The notes under the pieces: generated by a model
What the model was told of the DNA's origin: nothing
The model's input: only the letters and a program-made list of their open reading frames with translations
The model's database searches: none
Translations under genes and position numbers: made by a program
Assembly (NCBI GenBank): GCA_050084985.1
Contig: JBITNC010000001.1
Span: 18,600,001-18,664,000 of the forward strand
Length of the DNA: 64,000 nt
Source: Nageia nagi
Taxonomy: Eukaryota > Pinophyta
Direction of reading: 5' to 3'
In this document: one piece after another, positions 1-12,230 of the stretch
Numbering within the stretch: the first letter of the stretch is position 1
Layout: the number at the start of each line of letters is the position of its first letter

Positions 1-395
1 TCCCTCTTTTATTTAATCTTTTCCCATGGTGCTCGAAATTTTTTAGCATTATGACCTTTTTGCTCACAATGATCACAAAAAGAAATAGTCTTCTTATTTT
101 GATTTTGTGTATTCCCCTTTTATTTCTTCTTTGATTTTCCTTTTGAGCTACCTTCTTCTTTAGGAGAATCTTGAGAATGATTCTTCCACCTTTGAGCAAT
201 ACAAAGAGTTTCACTATCCAACTTCTTTCCAAAAGCCTTTTCCTGTTCAACAATTCTCACAACCAAAAGATCAAATGTAAGAGACTTCAAATACACAACT
301 AAGTAATTAATGCAACCATCAAACAACTTTTTCCTCCTTAGTAATAATAATACATAGATTTTTCTTGAAATTTCTTCATATTCAACATGAAACAA
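1..395 (-). pseudogene. copia gag C-terminal remnant with damaged zinc knuckle
   Basis: The minus strand keeps one reading frame from 395 to about position 7, interrupted by a TAA at 120-122. The first part is helical and charged, as in copia Gag, followed by a Lys/Ser-rich stretch. Beyond the stop the same frame reads CDHCEQKGHNAKKF, which is the CX2CX4HX4C nucleocapsid knuckle with Phe in place of the last Cys (one base change, TGT to TTT). Gag would package the element RNA; this copy cannot. Upstream gag between 395 and the PBS is too decayed to place. Confidence 0.6.
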
Positions 396-756
396 CCAAC
401 TCTATTGCATGGAAAGAAGGGCAGATCTACAACTTAGGTTATGATGGCATTGCTATCAGAACACTAGCCATGAAAACAACCCAACATCTACCACCAAAAA
501 ACACATACAAAAGGAAGAAGAAGAACAATTTCACCCATGAAGAAAAATATTGAAAAACCCCATGAACAACAAAAGAAACAAATAGTGGCAGCCTCTAAAA
601 ACTTCAATGTAAGAATTTAATAGAAATGGGTATCCAAAACTTTTCATAGAACTGAAAATGAATAACCATACTAAAAGTTAATGCACAAAATGGAATATTG
701 GATTCTACTCAAATTTGCAAGAAGAAACTCACATGGGAAGTCAAAAATGCACCAAA

Positions 757-767
757 CTTTGATACCA
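757..767 (-). other. Primer-binding site (iMet-type)
   Basis: TGGTATCAAAG on the minus strand differs by one base from the usual copia PBS start TGGTATCAGAG, which pairs with the 3' end of initiator Met-tRNA. Confidence 0.65.
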
Positions 768-770
768 CTA

Positions 771-1067
771 TAAGGCCCACTCTTTGGTTTGCAAATCCAA
801 ATTCTTTTAACTCCAAAATTCATGTATTACATCAATTCAACATTCATAAATAGAAGAAAAAGTGGCTTATCACTTAACCTTCCTCAAGAGAATCTTTAAC
901 TACCTAAAGGCTTTACAACTTCATCTTACCATGACCTTTGGAATTCCTCCAACACACAAATCCAAAAATACATAAATATAAAATACTTTCTCACACCTAA
1001 ATACTTATAACACCTAAATCTAATTATTTACATTCAACCTTAATTCCTAAGGATTAGGTTTCCAACA
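771..1067 (-). repeat. 5' LTR of the first copia-type element (~297 bp)
   Basis: It begins with the common copia start TGTTGGA (1067 downward) and is about 300 bp long, a usual length for small copia LTRs. It abuts an iMet-like PBS. An AT-rich TATA-like stretch occurs inside. No partner LTR is in the window, so the inner end is approximate. Confidence 0.6.
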
Positions 1068-1425
1068 AGGTTATAGGGAAGGGAATAGTGCAAGATCTCA
1101 TGAGATATTGGACTAATCATTAGGCTACTATAATCAAACTAATCATTTTTAAAAGTGTTAGGAATATTTTAAAGTTTTTCTTATAATTAATTGATTTTAC
1201 CTAAATGCTATTATGAAATAGACTAAGACTAAATTTAGGATTGAAGATTAAGCATTTATAAGTTTGGGAATTATTAGAAGAATGATAGTAAATATTGTAA
1301 TATTTTTATGTACATATTGGTATATTAATATATGTTGATAAACTACTATAATAATTTATAGAATTGTTATAATGGTTATGGGAAAGATGATTGGTATGGG
1401 ATGAGTTCAAATCTACTAAGTAATT
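1068..1425. other. Unassigned AT-rich spacer
   Basis: It lies between the copia LTR and the first base of element A. I see no coding potential, LTR ends or clear repeats here. Confidence 0.5.
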
Positions 1426-3429
1426 TGTAGACACCTAAAAATGATTTTCTATTTATAATAAAATCATATTTATGGCATCTAAATGAAATATTATTTAAAT
1501 TATGTAAATATCAAGACTAATGTGCTAATCTCTTACTAATCATATGCTAATCAAGGCTAATATCCCTTAATTATAATTATATATAGAATTATCTTGAGAT
1601 TATCAATATTATCTTATTTTTATTGGAATTTTAGCTAATACTCTTCTTTTTATTTTGCAAGGTATAAAAGGAGGAGGAAGTCATGGCCTTTCCTATTAGA
1701 TATAATTGTGATAGGTTGACTAGGACAATACCATGTATCTTCCTTAGTTCTTCTAAGTGCATCTATCAGACTTGGATCTATTACACACTTCAATTCTTTA
1801 ATGCTTTTACTTTATGCACATTTATTTATTTTCTAAATACAACATCATTGAAGATAATACTCATTGTTATAAGAATGTTGAAGTTCCTATTTTGAAGTGA
1901 AAAGGGCATTAGATACAAGAGATAACAATCCTAGATATGAGGCTTTGTATATCCATACTTTGTTCATTACAAATCTGGTCCAATCCATAGTTATTGAAGA
2001 TGTATCATTCAAGGATTACTATAAATCAGGTGTACACATTCTTATTTATGTGTATTAAAATTTGAATGATGTTATACTAATAGACATCATTTAATTAGGT
2101 TTATTTATTATTCATAATTATTTTTATTGTCTACAAAATTATTGATTTTATAGAAAGTCATTAGGATTTTATTTGATCATCCAACTATTGAGGTCTTGAT
2201 TTTTTGTTATTATCTCTATCTTTCAATAATATAATTTATGCTAAGTTTGTTAATATTTAATAAAGGGAAAGATTTTGATGATAACCAATATTAGGAATGG
2301 AATTATATTGTTGACATGAAAAATTCATGATTAAAAAGTACTTAAGTTCTCTAGAATTTTAATAGTTAGATTTATAATAAAAACATTGGTAGAAATATAG
2401 AAAGAGTTAAAAAGTTAGGTTTATGAGAATAGTGAAGCACTTTAAATATGTACTCTAATCACGAAGGCGATATAAGAAACCATTTTCACCAAAATATTGA
2501 AATCCTATGCAATAAGAAGTCTTCTATATATTCCAAAAAAATTGGTAAGAGTAAGGTTCACCAACATATATTATGTAAAAATTGAGCAAGTAACCTATCT
2601 AGTTAATATAATATACTATGATAATGATAAGTAAAGTATAATAAATATATATAAACTAAATATCAAGAGTGAGAGAGATGATGTTGATTGATTGTGGTTG
2701 ATTAACTTAGCTTTGGAATTTATTTTTTATTCCTCCATATATATCTTATTTGACCTAAATCTTGAATCTTATACTAAGGATATTAAACATGAGAAACATC
2801 TTAAATTGGTTGGAGGGTTTTGTAGAATTTGCCTAAATAGGTGTGATTCTTTACCAGTAGTTAAATTCCAATTTCTTTATGCAAGTAATTGAAATATAAA
2901 TTATAGAAATATGAATTTATAAAAAGTTTAAGCTAATGTGGTTGGGAAGTAAAAATGTTGTGATGTATATTATTGTAGTAATTTTAATAAATGTCATACT
3001 AATCTTTTAGTGTTGATTTGGAGCTTTCATAATAGCTAGAAAACATTCCATTTCTCCACAAAATATTATGGTGATATATGTGGTGGTAATATTATATATT
3101 GTATCCTTTGCATAAGGAACATGAAAATGATTTATGTGCACCAAATTCTTGGTCAAATTCTAAAAATACTTTAAATCTATTAATTTTATTTTGCATTTGA
3201 CGGAGGATGAAGATACCCCTTTATAGGGATGCCTTATTATTACTATTTTTTTTTTAATCATATGTAGGGGTGTAGAGGCTTGAACTTGAACCTTCTTTGG
3301 TTCCCTTTACTTCCCTAAATTTCCTAACATGAGTTCCTTTTACTTCCCTAGTTACATCAAGCTATATATATCTCACATGCTTTGTTTCGCCCTTAGCTAG
3401 ATAAGTGTTTGCTCACATCAACTTCATAT

Positions 3430-4293
3430 TGATCTAAATATCATATTCTTAAATTGGAGATCATTGCTAAGGGTCTTCATATTTGGATTTGATATGTACT
3501 TTTGACTTGGTAGAATTTTGTGCATTGTAGCCTAGCTCCAATGTTACCTGCAATGCAAACGTTAATCTTCATGCATGATCTAAGGATGAGATTGTTAGAG
3601 ATCATTTTTTTCTATATTTCATGCATTTATGGGTGTTATGAAGGTGTATTAAATTCATGAAGATCATGATATGGTCTCTAAATAGTCCACTGCTTGATGG
3701 GAACGTGTGATGGTTCATCTACCTAACCATGTTGGCCAATGCTACTGCTAACTGAATAAAATTGTTATGAGGGAATTTAAAGAGGTTTGAGTCATTTCCT
3801 AAGCATTTGGGAAGTTATAAAAGCCATTGGTATTCTAGTAGGCATTGGTTTCAATTATTAATAACTCATAGCCATCTCTAGAGTGAAGTAGAGAGTTTGG
3901 TTGATTTTGTAATCAGTTTTGTGGTTTTTTCCTCTTATGTAACTATGAAAGGAAGCCATTAGATATTATAGGGAGGTTATAGAAGATATTAGGCAATAGA
4001 TAGTTGGAGATTCTTGCTAAGAATGCTATATAAATATTCTTAAAACTATTGTATTATAATTTTATTGTGACCTTAGACATTAATCAAAGATTATACATGT
4101 TGGACTAACCCAAATTAGGTGCATTAGGGTAAAAATTTGTGTCTTGATATTTGTGGATGTGATTTTCTTACATTTACTATTGATATCTTTATCTAAATTA
4201 GTAATATTGATATAATAATCACAAGGATACCTTTTTAAGGGCATTAAAAGGTTAAGTTGAATAAATTTATATTTGATGATCTCTTGAATAACA
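3430..4293 (+). repeat. Dispersed repeat R copy 1, candidate solo LTR (~864 bp)
   Basis: It starts TGATCTAAA and ends GAATAACA, so it has TG...CA termini. It closely matches 17427-18296 along its whole length. The flanks are catat (3425-3429) and tatat (4294-4298), a 4/5 match that could be a target-site duplication. A TATA-like TATATAAATA at 4027-4036 sits two thirds of the way in, as in an LTR promoter. No coding sequence is present. It appears to be inserted in the LTR/leader region of element A. Confidence 0.45.
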
Positions 4294-5354
4294 TATATTA
4301 CATTGTATAAAAGATTGAGTTAACAAGTTATTATTGAGGGCTTGTGAATTCAAGGTATAAGATCTCAAAGACCTAAGTTAGTTCCTATAAATACAAATAT
4401 TGGAAGGAGAAATAAAAGAAAAAATTCCATGAAAAGGTTGAATGAAGAACAACTCGGTGTTTCAATGTTTGAGACAAAATTCTAAAGAATATTTTTTGAA
4501 ATAGAAGAGAACATGATTTGAATTATGGATATGATGTAAAGGTAATCTAAAGTGGAAGAAGAACCAAGACAACCAAAGAATAGAGAAAAATAACTTGAAG
4601 TCAGTCAATATTCAACTTCATCATCTCCTATTGTACCTTTTAAGGTGTAGATACCTTAATTTGATTTTCATTTATTTATAAAAAATCTAATTAATGGTAT
4701 TATTGATTTATCTTATTATCATAATAATTAATGTATTGGACCAAGGAGTGAGTGCAACCTAAGGTGTGGGTGATCATCATCAAGCTACCTATATAATAGG
4801 GACTCACATAAATTTACTATCAAGATAAATTTACTAAAACATATTCTAAGAATTAATAGTTGAAATATAGCCTTTAGATGTTCTTAAACACTACCTTATC
4901 AAGATTGGAATTTATCTACCCCAATTGTCGTATGTAATCTATCATATCTTTATTGTGCACATAATAACATTCTTGTAGGTGAGGTGAACTTATGATCTTT
5001 TGTTGGGCTCTTAAATTCTTTAAAAGAGGACTATTCATGACCTATATCCAGACTTCCAACAATCCATTTCCTCTATGGAAGACCACCAATGACCTATTTC
5101 TCAGTGATTTGAGTTTCAATATCTCAGGTGCATCTTTGTGAGGTCATTCTTTATCTATGTTCATCCTTAATTCATTCATCATAGGTATGCATAACAAGTA
5201 AGCATGTGATTTTATTCTTGTTAAGAGCATAGTTGTTATTCCTTATTAAATATCTTTATTTAATTATTGCTTATATTTGGCCAAGTTTGATCAAAGTAGA
5301 TATTGAGATTGTATTTACTATTTAATTACTACACTTTCTCATTTTTTTATAAAT

Positions 5355-6160
5355 ATGCACAAGGTGGAGGTGAAGGTGAAGGTGGAAATTCTAGCTTTTG
5401 GTGGAGAAGTTGATACAGATAAGTTGAATTATTGGTTAAAATAATTAGAGGTATATTTTCAAATTCAAGGTGTTGTTGAGGATGTTCAAAATATTTCTCT
5501 TGCAAGACTTAAAATGAGTGGTCATGCTTTGATATGGTGGGAAAGTCATGAAGAATCCCTTCAGCATGGAAATCAACCATTCATTTCTTCTTGGGATGAA
5601 TTTAATAACTTACTTAGAGATTATTTTTATCCTTTAGATCATTATAACAAACACCTAATTAAATGGAAATTCTTCAGGCAACAAAAAGGACAATCTACTT
5701 AAGAACACACCATAAAGTTTAAGAAGTAAGCTACCTTACTTGGGATACCTCTTAAAGATCCTCAAGTGTTGATGAAATACATAGGATGGTTACATGACCT
5801 CATACAAAAGAATATTATGTTATTTAATCCTAGTAATATTTATCAAGTAAATGTGTAGGTTCAGTATTTGGAAGAGGATGTGAAATAGAAACAACATTAT
5901 GAGAACTCTCAGTATAATCAAAATAAAAGTGGTCAACAAGAAAAAGGGAAATCTTAGGAGAAGGGTAAGAGTAAGCAACTAAAGAAGAAGAATACTAATA
6001 CTACACAAAATAAAACTAAAAAGGGTCATTGTTCACATTGTGATAAAGATGGGCATACTTATGAGATATGTTGGAAGTTAAAGAAACATGGAAATAAGAA
6101 TACAATTTTGTCACAAAATGTGAAGAAACTGAAGCAAGTTATGATGTGGATGAGGGTTTG
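5355..6160 (+). pseudogene. Gypsy element A gag
   Basis: ATG at 5355 opens a frame that soon meets stops, but gypsy Gag features are visible: the helical core with GHALIWWESH near 5514-5545 and a SWDEF stretch near 5591, then a Lys-rich linker. The zinc knuckle CSHCDKDGHTYEIC (about 6031-6072) fits CX2CX4HX4C with all four ligands present. Gag forms the particle and binds the element RNA. Stops at about 5700 and 5857 and later ones make it non-functional. Confidence 0.7.
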
Positions 6161-6249
6161 ATTTGTGAAATAATCAAGAAAGTTAGAGACTCAATTATTA
6201 TTGAAGAAAAATAAGTTGAACTTTTCCATCTCAAAATCCAATAAAACAA

Positions 6250-6640
6250 AACTAGAATTGATTTGATTTTTTTATCATGGTTATCAAGCTAACTTGATTA
6301 TAGAAAATTTAGTGGCTAAGTTGGGACTAAATACATATGATAATCCTAATACATATCCTTTTATATGGGTTCAAAACAATGAAAAATTACAAATAACAAA
6401 ATATTGTATGTTAAAATTTGCTATGAATGCAAGTTTTAATGATGAAATGATAGTTGATGTAGTACCCTTGGATATATGTGGTGTAGTTTTGGGGAATCCT
6501 TATTTGTGGGATAGAGATGCTATTTATTTTAGAAGAGAAAATAAGTATAATTTGATTAAATATGATATTCATTTTAAGTTTTATGCCCATAAGAGCAAGA
6601 AAAAAATGATTTTGGTTACAACTAGTTAGGTTAAACGCTT
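6250..6640 (+). pseudogene. Gypsy element A protease remnant
   Basis: The frame 6294-6629 encodes the part of a Ty3/gypsy retropepsin after the active-site loop: strands ending in DICGVVLGNPYLWDRDA, where V-L-G-x-P-W/Y-L is the usual C-terminal protease motif. The Asp-Ser-Gly active-site strand that should precede it is not readable because of mutations near 6250-6290. The position between the gag knuckle and RT supports the call. Confidence 0.55.
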
Positions 6641-6979
6641 GATGAATGCTAATAAAAAGTTTGTACTTATGATTCTCCAAGATTCTAATGAATGGGGATA
6701 AAAAGATACAATCAAAATGAAATGCACCATAGCATCAACATTGCAAGGAGCAACAATGTTAAGAAAATAGTCAGAATAAGTACAAGCTCTTTTGCAAGAG
6801 TTTCATGAAATATTTGTTGAACAAATAAGATTACCGCCTTATTAGGATATTTAATAAGAGATTCAATTATTTCCTGATGAACCTATACCAAATATTAGTT
6901 TGCATTTTCAATAAGTTTTGGAGTGTGAGGAGATTAAAATATAGGTTCATGAACTTATGTATCAACATATTATTATATC

Positions 6980-8090
6980 GAGCACATCTCCATGTGGATC
7001 ACCTTTCATTATGGTTCCAAAGAAAGATGGGACATGGAGAATGTGTATTAATTAGCGGGCATTAAACAAAATAACTATAAAAAATGTTATCTTTTTCCTT
7101 GAATAGATGATTTGTTGGATCAGTTGCAAGGGGAAACATACTTCTCTAAATTGGAATTGCAAAGTAGTTATCATCAGGTGAAAATCAAGGAAGAGAATAT
7201 TTGGAAGATAGCCTTCAAGTCAAGACAAAGTTTGTTTGAATGGTTAGTTTTACCTTTTGGTTTATATAATGCATTGAACATATTTATGAGGGTAATGAAT
7301 GATATTCTCAAACCCTTTATCGATTTATATATTATTGTATGCCTTGATAATATACTTAGCTATAGTCCAACATGGGAAGATCACTTGGTGCATCTTAAAC
7401 AAGTGCTTCAAAATCTAAAAAAGGAGAAATTGCTTGTTAAAATAAGTAATGTGAGTTTGGTAAGAAAAATTTGGTATACTTAAATAATATTATTAGTGGT
7501 GGAAAATATAGAATAAATCCTAAAAAAAATTAAAGCAATTATGAATGGCCAAGACCAACCAATGTAACCGAAACCAAGAGTTTTCTAGGTGTTATTCAAT
7601 ATTTGAGAAAAAATATTGTTAATTTCTTCAAATTTTCTTCACCTTTACATGATTTTATAGGCAAAAGGCATAATTTTCAATGGGAAAAAGAGCAACAACA
7701 TGCATTTAATTTGTTGAAGCAAAATATCAATAATGCACCTATCTTGGCACTCCCAAACTTATAATAGTCTTTTGAGATTAAGAATGATGCTAGTGAGTAT
7801 GCCATGGGAGTTGTTTTAATGCATGGAGGTTAATTTTATCTCATTCTGAGAAGTTTAATGGAGAATTTTTGAACTATCAAACATATGACAAGGAATTGTA
7901 TGCATTAATACAAGTGATAAAGAAGTGAAATCATTATTTAACAGGTACAAAAATAATTATTCATACTAATCATCAACCATTATAGTATTTGTAAAGTCAA
8001 ATGAAATTGTAATAAACTAAAAATTTTAAATGGATGTAATTATTACAATAATTTCATCTTGTAATAAAATGTAATAAGGGCACTACGAAT
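6980..8090 (+). pseudogene. Gypsy element A reverse transcriptase and RNase H
   Basis: RT is seen from the PMVPKKDGTWR-like strand near 7010 through the finger/palm frame at 7112-7483. Within it TYFSKLELQSSYHQ and LPFGLYNA match conserved RT motifs. The catalytic box, normally YxDD, reads CLDN (about 7339-7350), so the second Asp is Asn and the first position is altered. After a stop near 7481 the connection and RNase H follow in other frames; FEIKNDASEYAMG near 7771-7810 carries the first RNase H Asp. RT and RNase H would copy the RNA to DNA; this copy is dead. Confidence 0.75.
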
Positions 8091-8179
8091 AAACTTGTAG
8101 ATATGTTATCAACATCGCTAATTTTAGGAGCACTAACGATGCCTATAGTGTCAATGTTGGGATCCAAAAGTAATAATAT

Positions 8180-8660
8180 TTTGATTTAAATAATGGAGGT
8201 TTGTCCATTTGTTCATGAAGTATTTTGATAAGCTTACTTGACAAGCTTTTATTTTATATTAGTTTATAAGAAGTTGATGGAAACTTATAAATCATATTAT
8301 GAAGGTATGTATGAATATCATCTTGTAGATGGACTTCTTTATAAATTGAATTTGTTATGTGTTCATGAAACTGAAAGAGTACATATAATTAAAGAGAAAA
8401 ATGAGTGGTCAAACAAAAGTGGTGAATATGATAATAGTTCAATTATTACATGGATATTATAGAAAAAATGCAAAGACCTACAGAGATGAATATATTATTT
8501 ACATTAAACACTCTTACAATAGGGAAATTCATACTTCCATGAGTAAAAATCCATTTGAGACTTATTTTGTACACCTTCCTCCATCACCTTTTGATTCTAT
8601 GTTTGGACAAAAAAATATAAAGATGTTTAGTTATGAAAGAAGAAGAGTAGGATGAACAAT
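8180..8660 (+). pseudogene. Gypsy element A integrase lacking the catalytic core
   Basis: The frame 8238-8462 carries the start of integrase (a loop ending ETERVHIIKE near 8361-8393). The overlapping frame 8401-8655 carries the region that normally follows the core: GQTKVVN, then QLLHGYYRK, SYNREIHTSM and NPFETYF. The H2C2 zinc site and the DD(35)E core that should lie between are absent. The two pieces abut within about 15 bases near 8393-8406, so a deletion, estimated at ~450 bp from the usual family spacing, explains the arrangement. Confidence 0.65.
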
Positions 8661-9120
8661 TTATTGATAAATTTAGGCAAATCCATTTGAAAGTTCAAAA
8701 GCAACTCAAAACAAGCCAATCCAAGTACAGGATGAGACATGCTAAATATGGATTTGACCGTAAGTTTCACATGGAAAATAAAGTTTAGTTACATATCAGT
8801 AAGGAGATGTTGTAAGGACCAACCAAGAAGTTGAAACCTATAAGGTATGGACTATTATTCATTATAGACAAAGTGAGTGAAAATGCTTTTAAGTTGCATC
8901 TACCTACCTATATGAATATTTATTTAGTTATGAATGTAGATAACTTGAAATTATTTGAGCCATCTATGTTGACTAAAGAGGAGGAGACAATAAGTTAGAT
9001 TTTTCCAATGTTGATTGATGATCTTTCTCCATCAACTATGAATGAACTTGGAGAAGACACAAATTTGCAAAAGAAGGTTTGTACTACAAGGAGGGGACAA
9101 AAATAAGTTTGGTTGAATGG
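8660..9120 (+). pseudogene. Gypsy element A pol C-terminal tail
   Basis: Broken frames continue the integrase C-terminal region: a Lys/Arg-rich helix with KYRMRHAKYGFDRKFH near 8720-8770, then a stretch like the GPY/F neighbourhood (PIRYGLLFIIDKV near 8840) and an acidic tail. A purine-rich stretch near 9091-9108 could be an old polypurine tract, but no LTR start follows it directly. A chromodomain is not demonstrable. Confidence 0.45.
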
Positions 9121-9241
9121 GTTGAAAGGATAGAATCCTAACATGACCAAATGGTATAATCAAACTAGAGCTGGTAATTTGTTTCCTCATCTTCTTCTAT
9201 AGACACCTAAAAATGATTTATTATTTATTTAATAAATCATA

Positions 9242-9915
9242 TTTAGACTTCTTAAATGACTTATTGCAATATAACAAATGTTAAGATAAAGTTGATATTG
9301 CAATGCAATACCATATGTTATATTAAATTCTATATTATTTACCATGGTTCATATTTTAAAGTATCTTGAATATAACAATGTTTATGTTATTGCTAGAGGT
9401 CAACATTCACTCCTCTCTATGTCTTTACAGGCTATATATGCGAGTGGAATAAGTTGACCTCCATAGATTGAAACTATTTTATATGAAAAGAAATCTGATA
9501 GCTAGTTGTATATCGTAATCTTCATCAACATCAATGTCTCTTGATGCTACCTATTATGAAAAATTGCTATACTTTAAGCTTTGAAACTTTCGATCTTTGG
9601 TGTATTTCATAATTCTTCATATTCAATGTTGTTAATGACATGCATCTTGAGGATAGAGGGTTCTAGATTTTGGTGGCAGAGGCTATTGATCCATGCATAC
9701 AAAGATCCATTAGAAGATCACCTCTAATTCAACCCTAATCCTTCGAATATCAATTAACATTTGCTTTTGAGGATTGTACATACACTTCATATTAGGTTCA
9801 CACTTTTCACGTATATTTATTATATCTGATATAATGTACATATCTAGCTCTTCTTATATTGTGGATCAATTTATTTATTATGTATATTCTTATTTTACAC
9901 AATTTGAGATCTAAA
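9242..9915 (+). repeat. 5' LTR of element B
   Basis: TTTAGACTTC...GAGATCTAAA corresponds to TGTAGACCTC...GAGGTCTACA of the right copy, with both ends decayed. The interior, including the phrase gtctttacaggctatatatg, is shared with 16700-17374. It is followed at 9919 by TGGTAAACCCGACATTC, a PBS-like sequence whose tRNA I cannot name. Confidence 0.75.
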
Positions 9916-10092
9916 TTTTGGTAAACCCGACATTCTTACACACCTAGATTCCATTCTAGGGCATCCCTTCTTAGGAGATATGAATCCATTCATGTTATTA
10001 TCTCTTCCCTTACTTAAGGTGCTTAGACTAATAGCTTGAGAAAATGATAAGACTAAGGTTTATTCTACATATATTCCAAATATGAATTTGAA

Positions 10093-12230
10093 TTAAGAAC
10101 AACCTAGGGCTTTTAGAAATAAGATCCATTTTAATGAGATCAAAAGAAGTATTAGGGGTAACCTTGATTTACCTATGCAAGAGTTTATCCCAATGATAAA
10201 ATGGATATTGATGAGGACAATGATAATGAATATACAAGTTCTAGTAAAAGAATGGATACTATTGGATAAATCCCTAATAAGATTAATATATATTTTATTG
10301 ATTATGATTTTGATGATGTAAGTTTGGAAAACCATGATGATACTTTCGATAGTGATGCTGAAATTGAAGAATTAGATAGAATTCCTAACCATGTTAGATC
10401 AATAAAGCAATTTCTATCTAATAAAGAAAAGTTGGAATATTATCTTACTAACAATGCTGAAGAGGTTATAGATATCCTATCAAATTATGCATTATTAGAA
10501 GTAGATCCTGCAACTCTGCAATCCTCAGATAGTTTATTTTCTTATGAAAATGTAGGGTTCACAAAATGGAGGGCTTCTACCACCAAGAAGAATGTTGTCA
10601 ATGACATGGAATTTATGCATGTTGCTAACAGTGTGAAAGTAGAGGAATTTGAACCTATGAAAAGGTGACCATTAAGGATGCCAATGAGGAGCACGAAGCA
10701 TAGTTTGAACCCCCAATAATCCATTATGAAGATCGTAATCTAGGTATGATTCTTGAGTGTTCTAATAGGGACAAAGGAAAGGGCATTATGATTGATGATG
10801 AAATTGTAGAAGATGTTGCTAAGAAAGTTTTTACTGTGATTAATAATGCTTATGTAAATAATCCTAATTGGTCAAATGAAGAGCATGAAATAAAATTTGA
10901 AGCTATTTTCGAATCTCAAGAAATTGATTACTTTCAAAAGGCCAATGAAGGTGAAAAATTATGATTTATGTTGGAATTTATTAATAAACTTAAACATGAA
11001 AGAATACATACAATTGGACCATTTATGCCACTGAAAAAGGCTGAACTTAGAAAGGAAAAAGCAAATAAATCAACCACTCAAAATAGCAAGGCACTACCAC
11101 AAACTCCACCACCAACCCTAAATATCAATATACATGTAGGAAATAAGCCTATATTATAAAACCAACAACAAAAGCAACCTCCTATAGTGCTCAATAATAG
11201 AAAGAAAATGTAAGAAAGGATTGATAACTTAGAAAATGATATGCATAAAGATGATGAAGATGATTTCTTATGTTGTTTAAAGCATCCATTGATTGATAGA
11301 ATTATTTATAAATTGTTTGTTGGTAAAAAGAGTGTGAAATTCATAAAATTTGATGATTTATAAGATCCAAAAATACATGTTAGAAACTTTCAAGAAGAAG
11401 CTATTGAATATGTTCATGATGGAGATATGCTTGCAAAATTATTCTCAAGCAGCTTGAAAGATGATGCATTGAAATGGTACTTTAGTCTTACTGAAAAGAG
11501 TATTGATAAGTATGAAGATTTGATACATAAATTTTTGAAAAATTTTAGATATAATATCACATAAAAAGTTTAATTTAAGGATTTGTATAAAGTTAAGAAA
11601 TTGCCTAATCAATCTATATCCAATTTTATGAAAGTATGGAAACAAACTGCAAATAAAATCTCTATACCTAAACAAAATTTAGAGAATACTTTTGCAAATG
11701 CTTTGTTGCCTATGTATAAATTATAATTTGTATCTAATACTAGATTGACATTACTTGAAATGATAGATATTTTGCTTAAAAAAGAAGATTGTATCAAGCA
11801 AACTTATAAGAAACATTATAAAAAATCTCCAATGTATGAAAAGAAAGATAAAACTCAAGTGTATGACAAGAAAAAAAAATCTGAAGTGTATGCTACAACT
11901 AATGTTGATAGAAAATAGACTAGAACACAAAGAAGTTTAATAAGCTAATTAATACTATTGATAATATTCTTAATGTGCTATTAGAAGAAGAACTTATTAA
12001 GCTTCCACTAATGGTTCAACATCATTTTCCTAATGGTGTTCTTGAAAATTATAGATATGAAGAATTTTGCAATTATCGTAGGACACCAGGGCACCTGACA
12101 AAAAATTACAAGATCTTAAGAAATATCATTCAAGATTTTATTAACAATAAAGTAATTCAAATGAATGATGATCTTGAAGCAGAACAAGGGCCTATACATC
12201 TTGATAATGAATAGTTGGAGATAATTATGA
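10093..12230 (+). pseudogene. Element B gag (Tat/Athila-like)
   Basis: Acidic N-terminal frames (10324-10668, 10746-10964, 10968-11159) are separated by single stops. The Gag core follows near 11370-11700, with SSSLKDDALKWYFSL and SIDKYEDLIHKFLKNF, the usual W-containing helices of Ty3/gypsy capsid. A Lys-rich stretch follows, then the frame 11975-12214 with FCNYRRTPGHLTKNYKIL, a degenerate version of the plant Tat-type CxYHxxxGHxTxxC motif (the third and fourth ligands are altered). Multiple stops (for example near 11361, 11562, 11724, 11918) make it a remnant. Confidence 0.6.

Larger units (their letters stand above)
1..1067 (-). mobile_element. Ty1/copia-type element, 5' part (LTR, primer site, gag remnant), cut by window edge
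   Basis: Read on the minus strand, an LTR opens with TGTTGGAAAC at 1067 and runs to about 771. An iMet-type primer-binding site (TGGTATCAAAG, 767-757) follows, then gag-like sequence out to position 1. This order (LTR, PBS, gag) fixes the orientation. Protease, integrase and RT would lie left of the window. The element is decayed: gag has an in-frame stop and its zinc knuckle lacks the last Cys. The outer LTR boundary is well placed; the inner one is uncertain because no clean CA end is seen before the PBS. Confidence 0.7.
1426..9241 (+). mobile_element. Decayed Ty3/gypsy element A, probably chromovirus-like
   Basis: TGTAGACACCTAAAAATGAT begins at 1426. A near copy with TG changed to TA begins at 9198, consistent with the starts of a 5' and a 3' LTR. 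Between them, from about 5355, come gag with a CCHC knuckle, a retropepsin remnant, RT, RNase H and an integrase tail in gypsy order on the plus strand. All domains carry stops and frameshifts. The 3' LTR is cut after ~44 bp, where element B begins, and its remainder is not found beyond B. A TATA-like TATAAAAG lies at 1663-1670. No clear PBS or polypurine tract was found, so the LTR extents are not defined. Confidence 0.6.
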
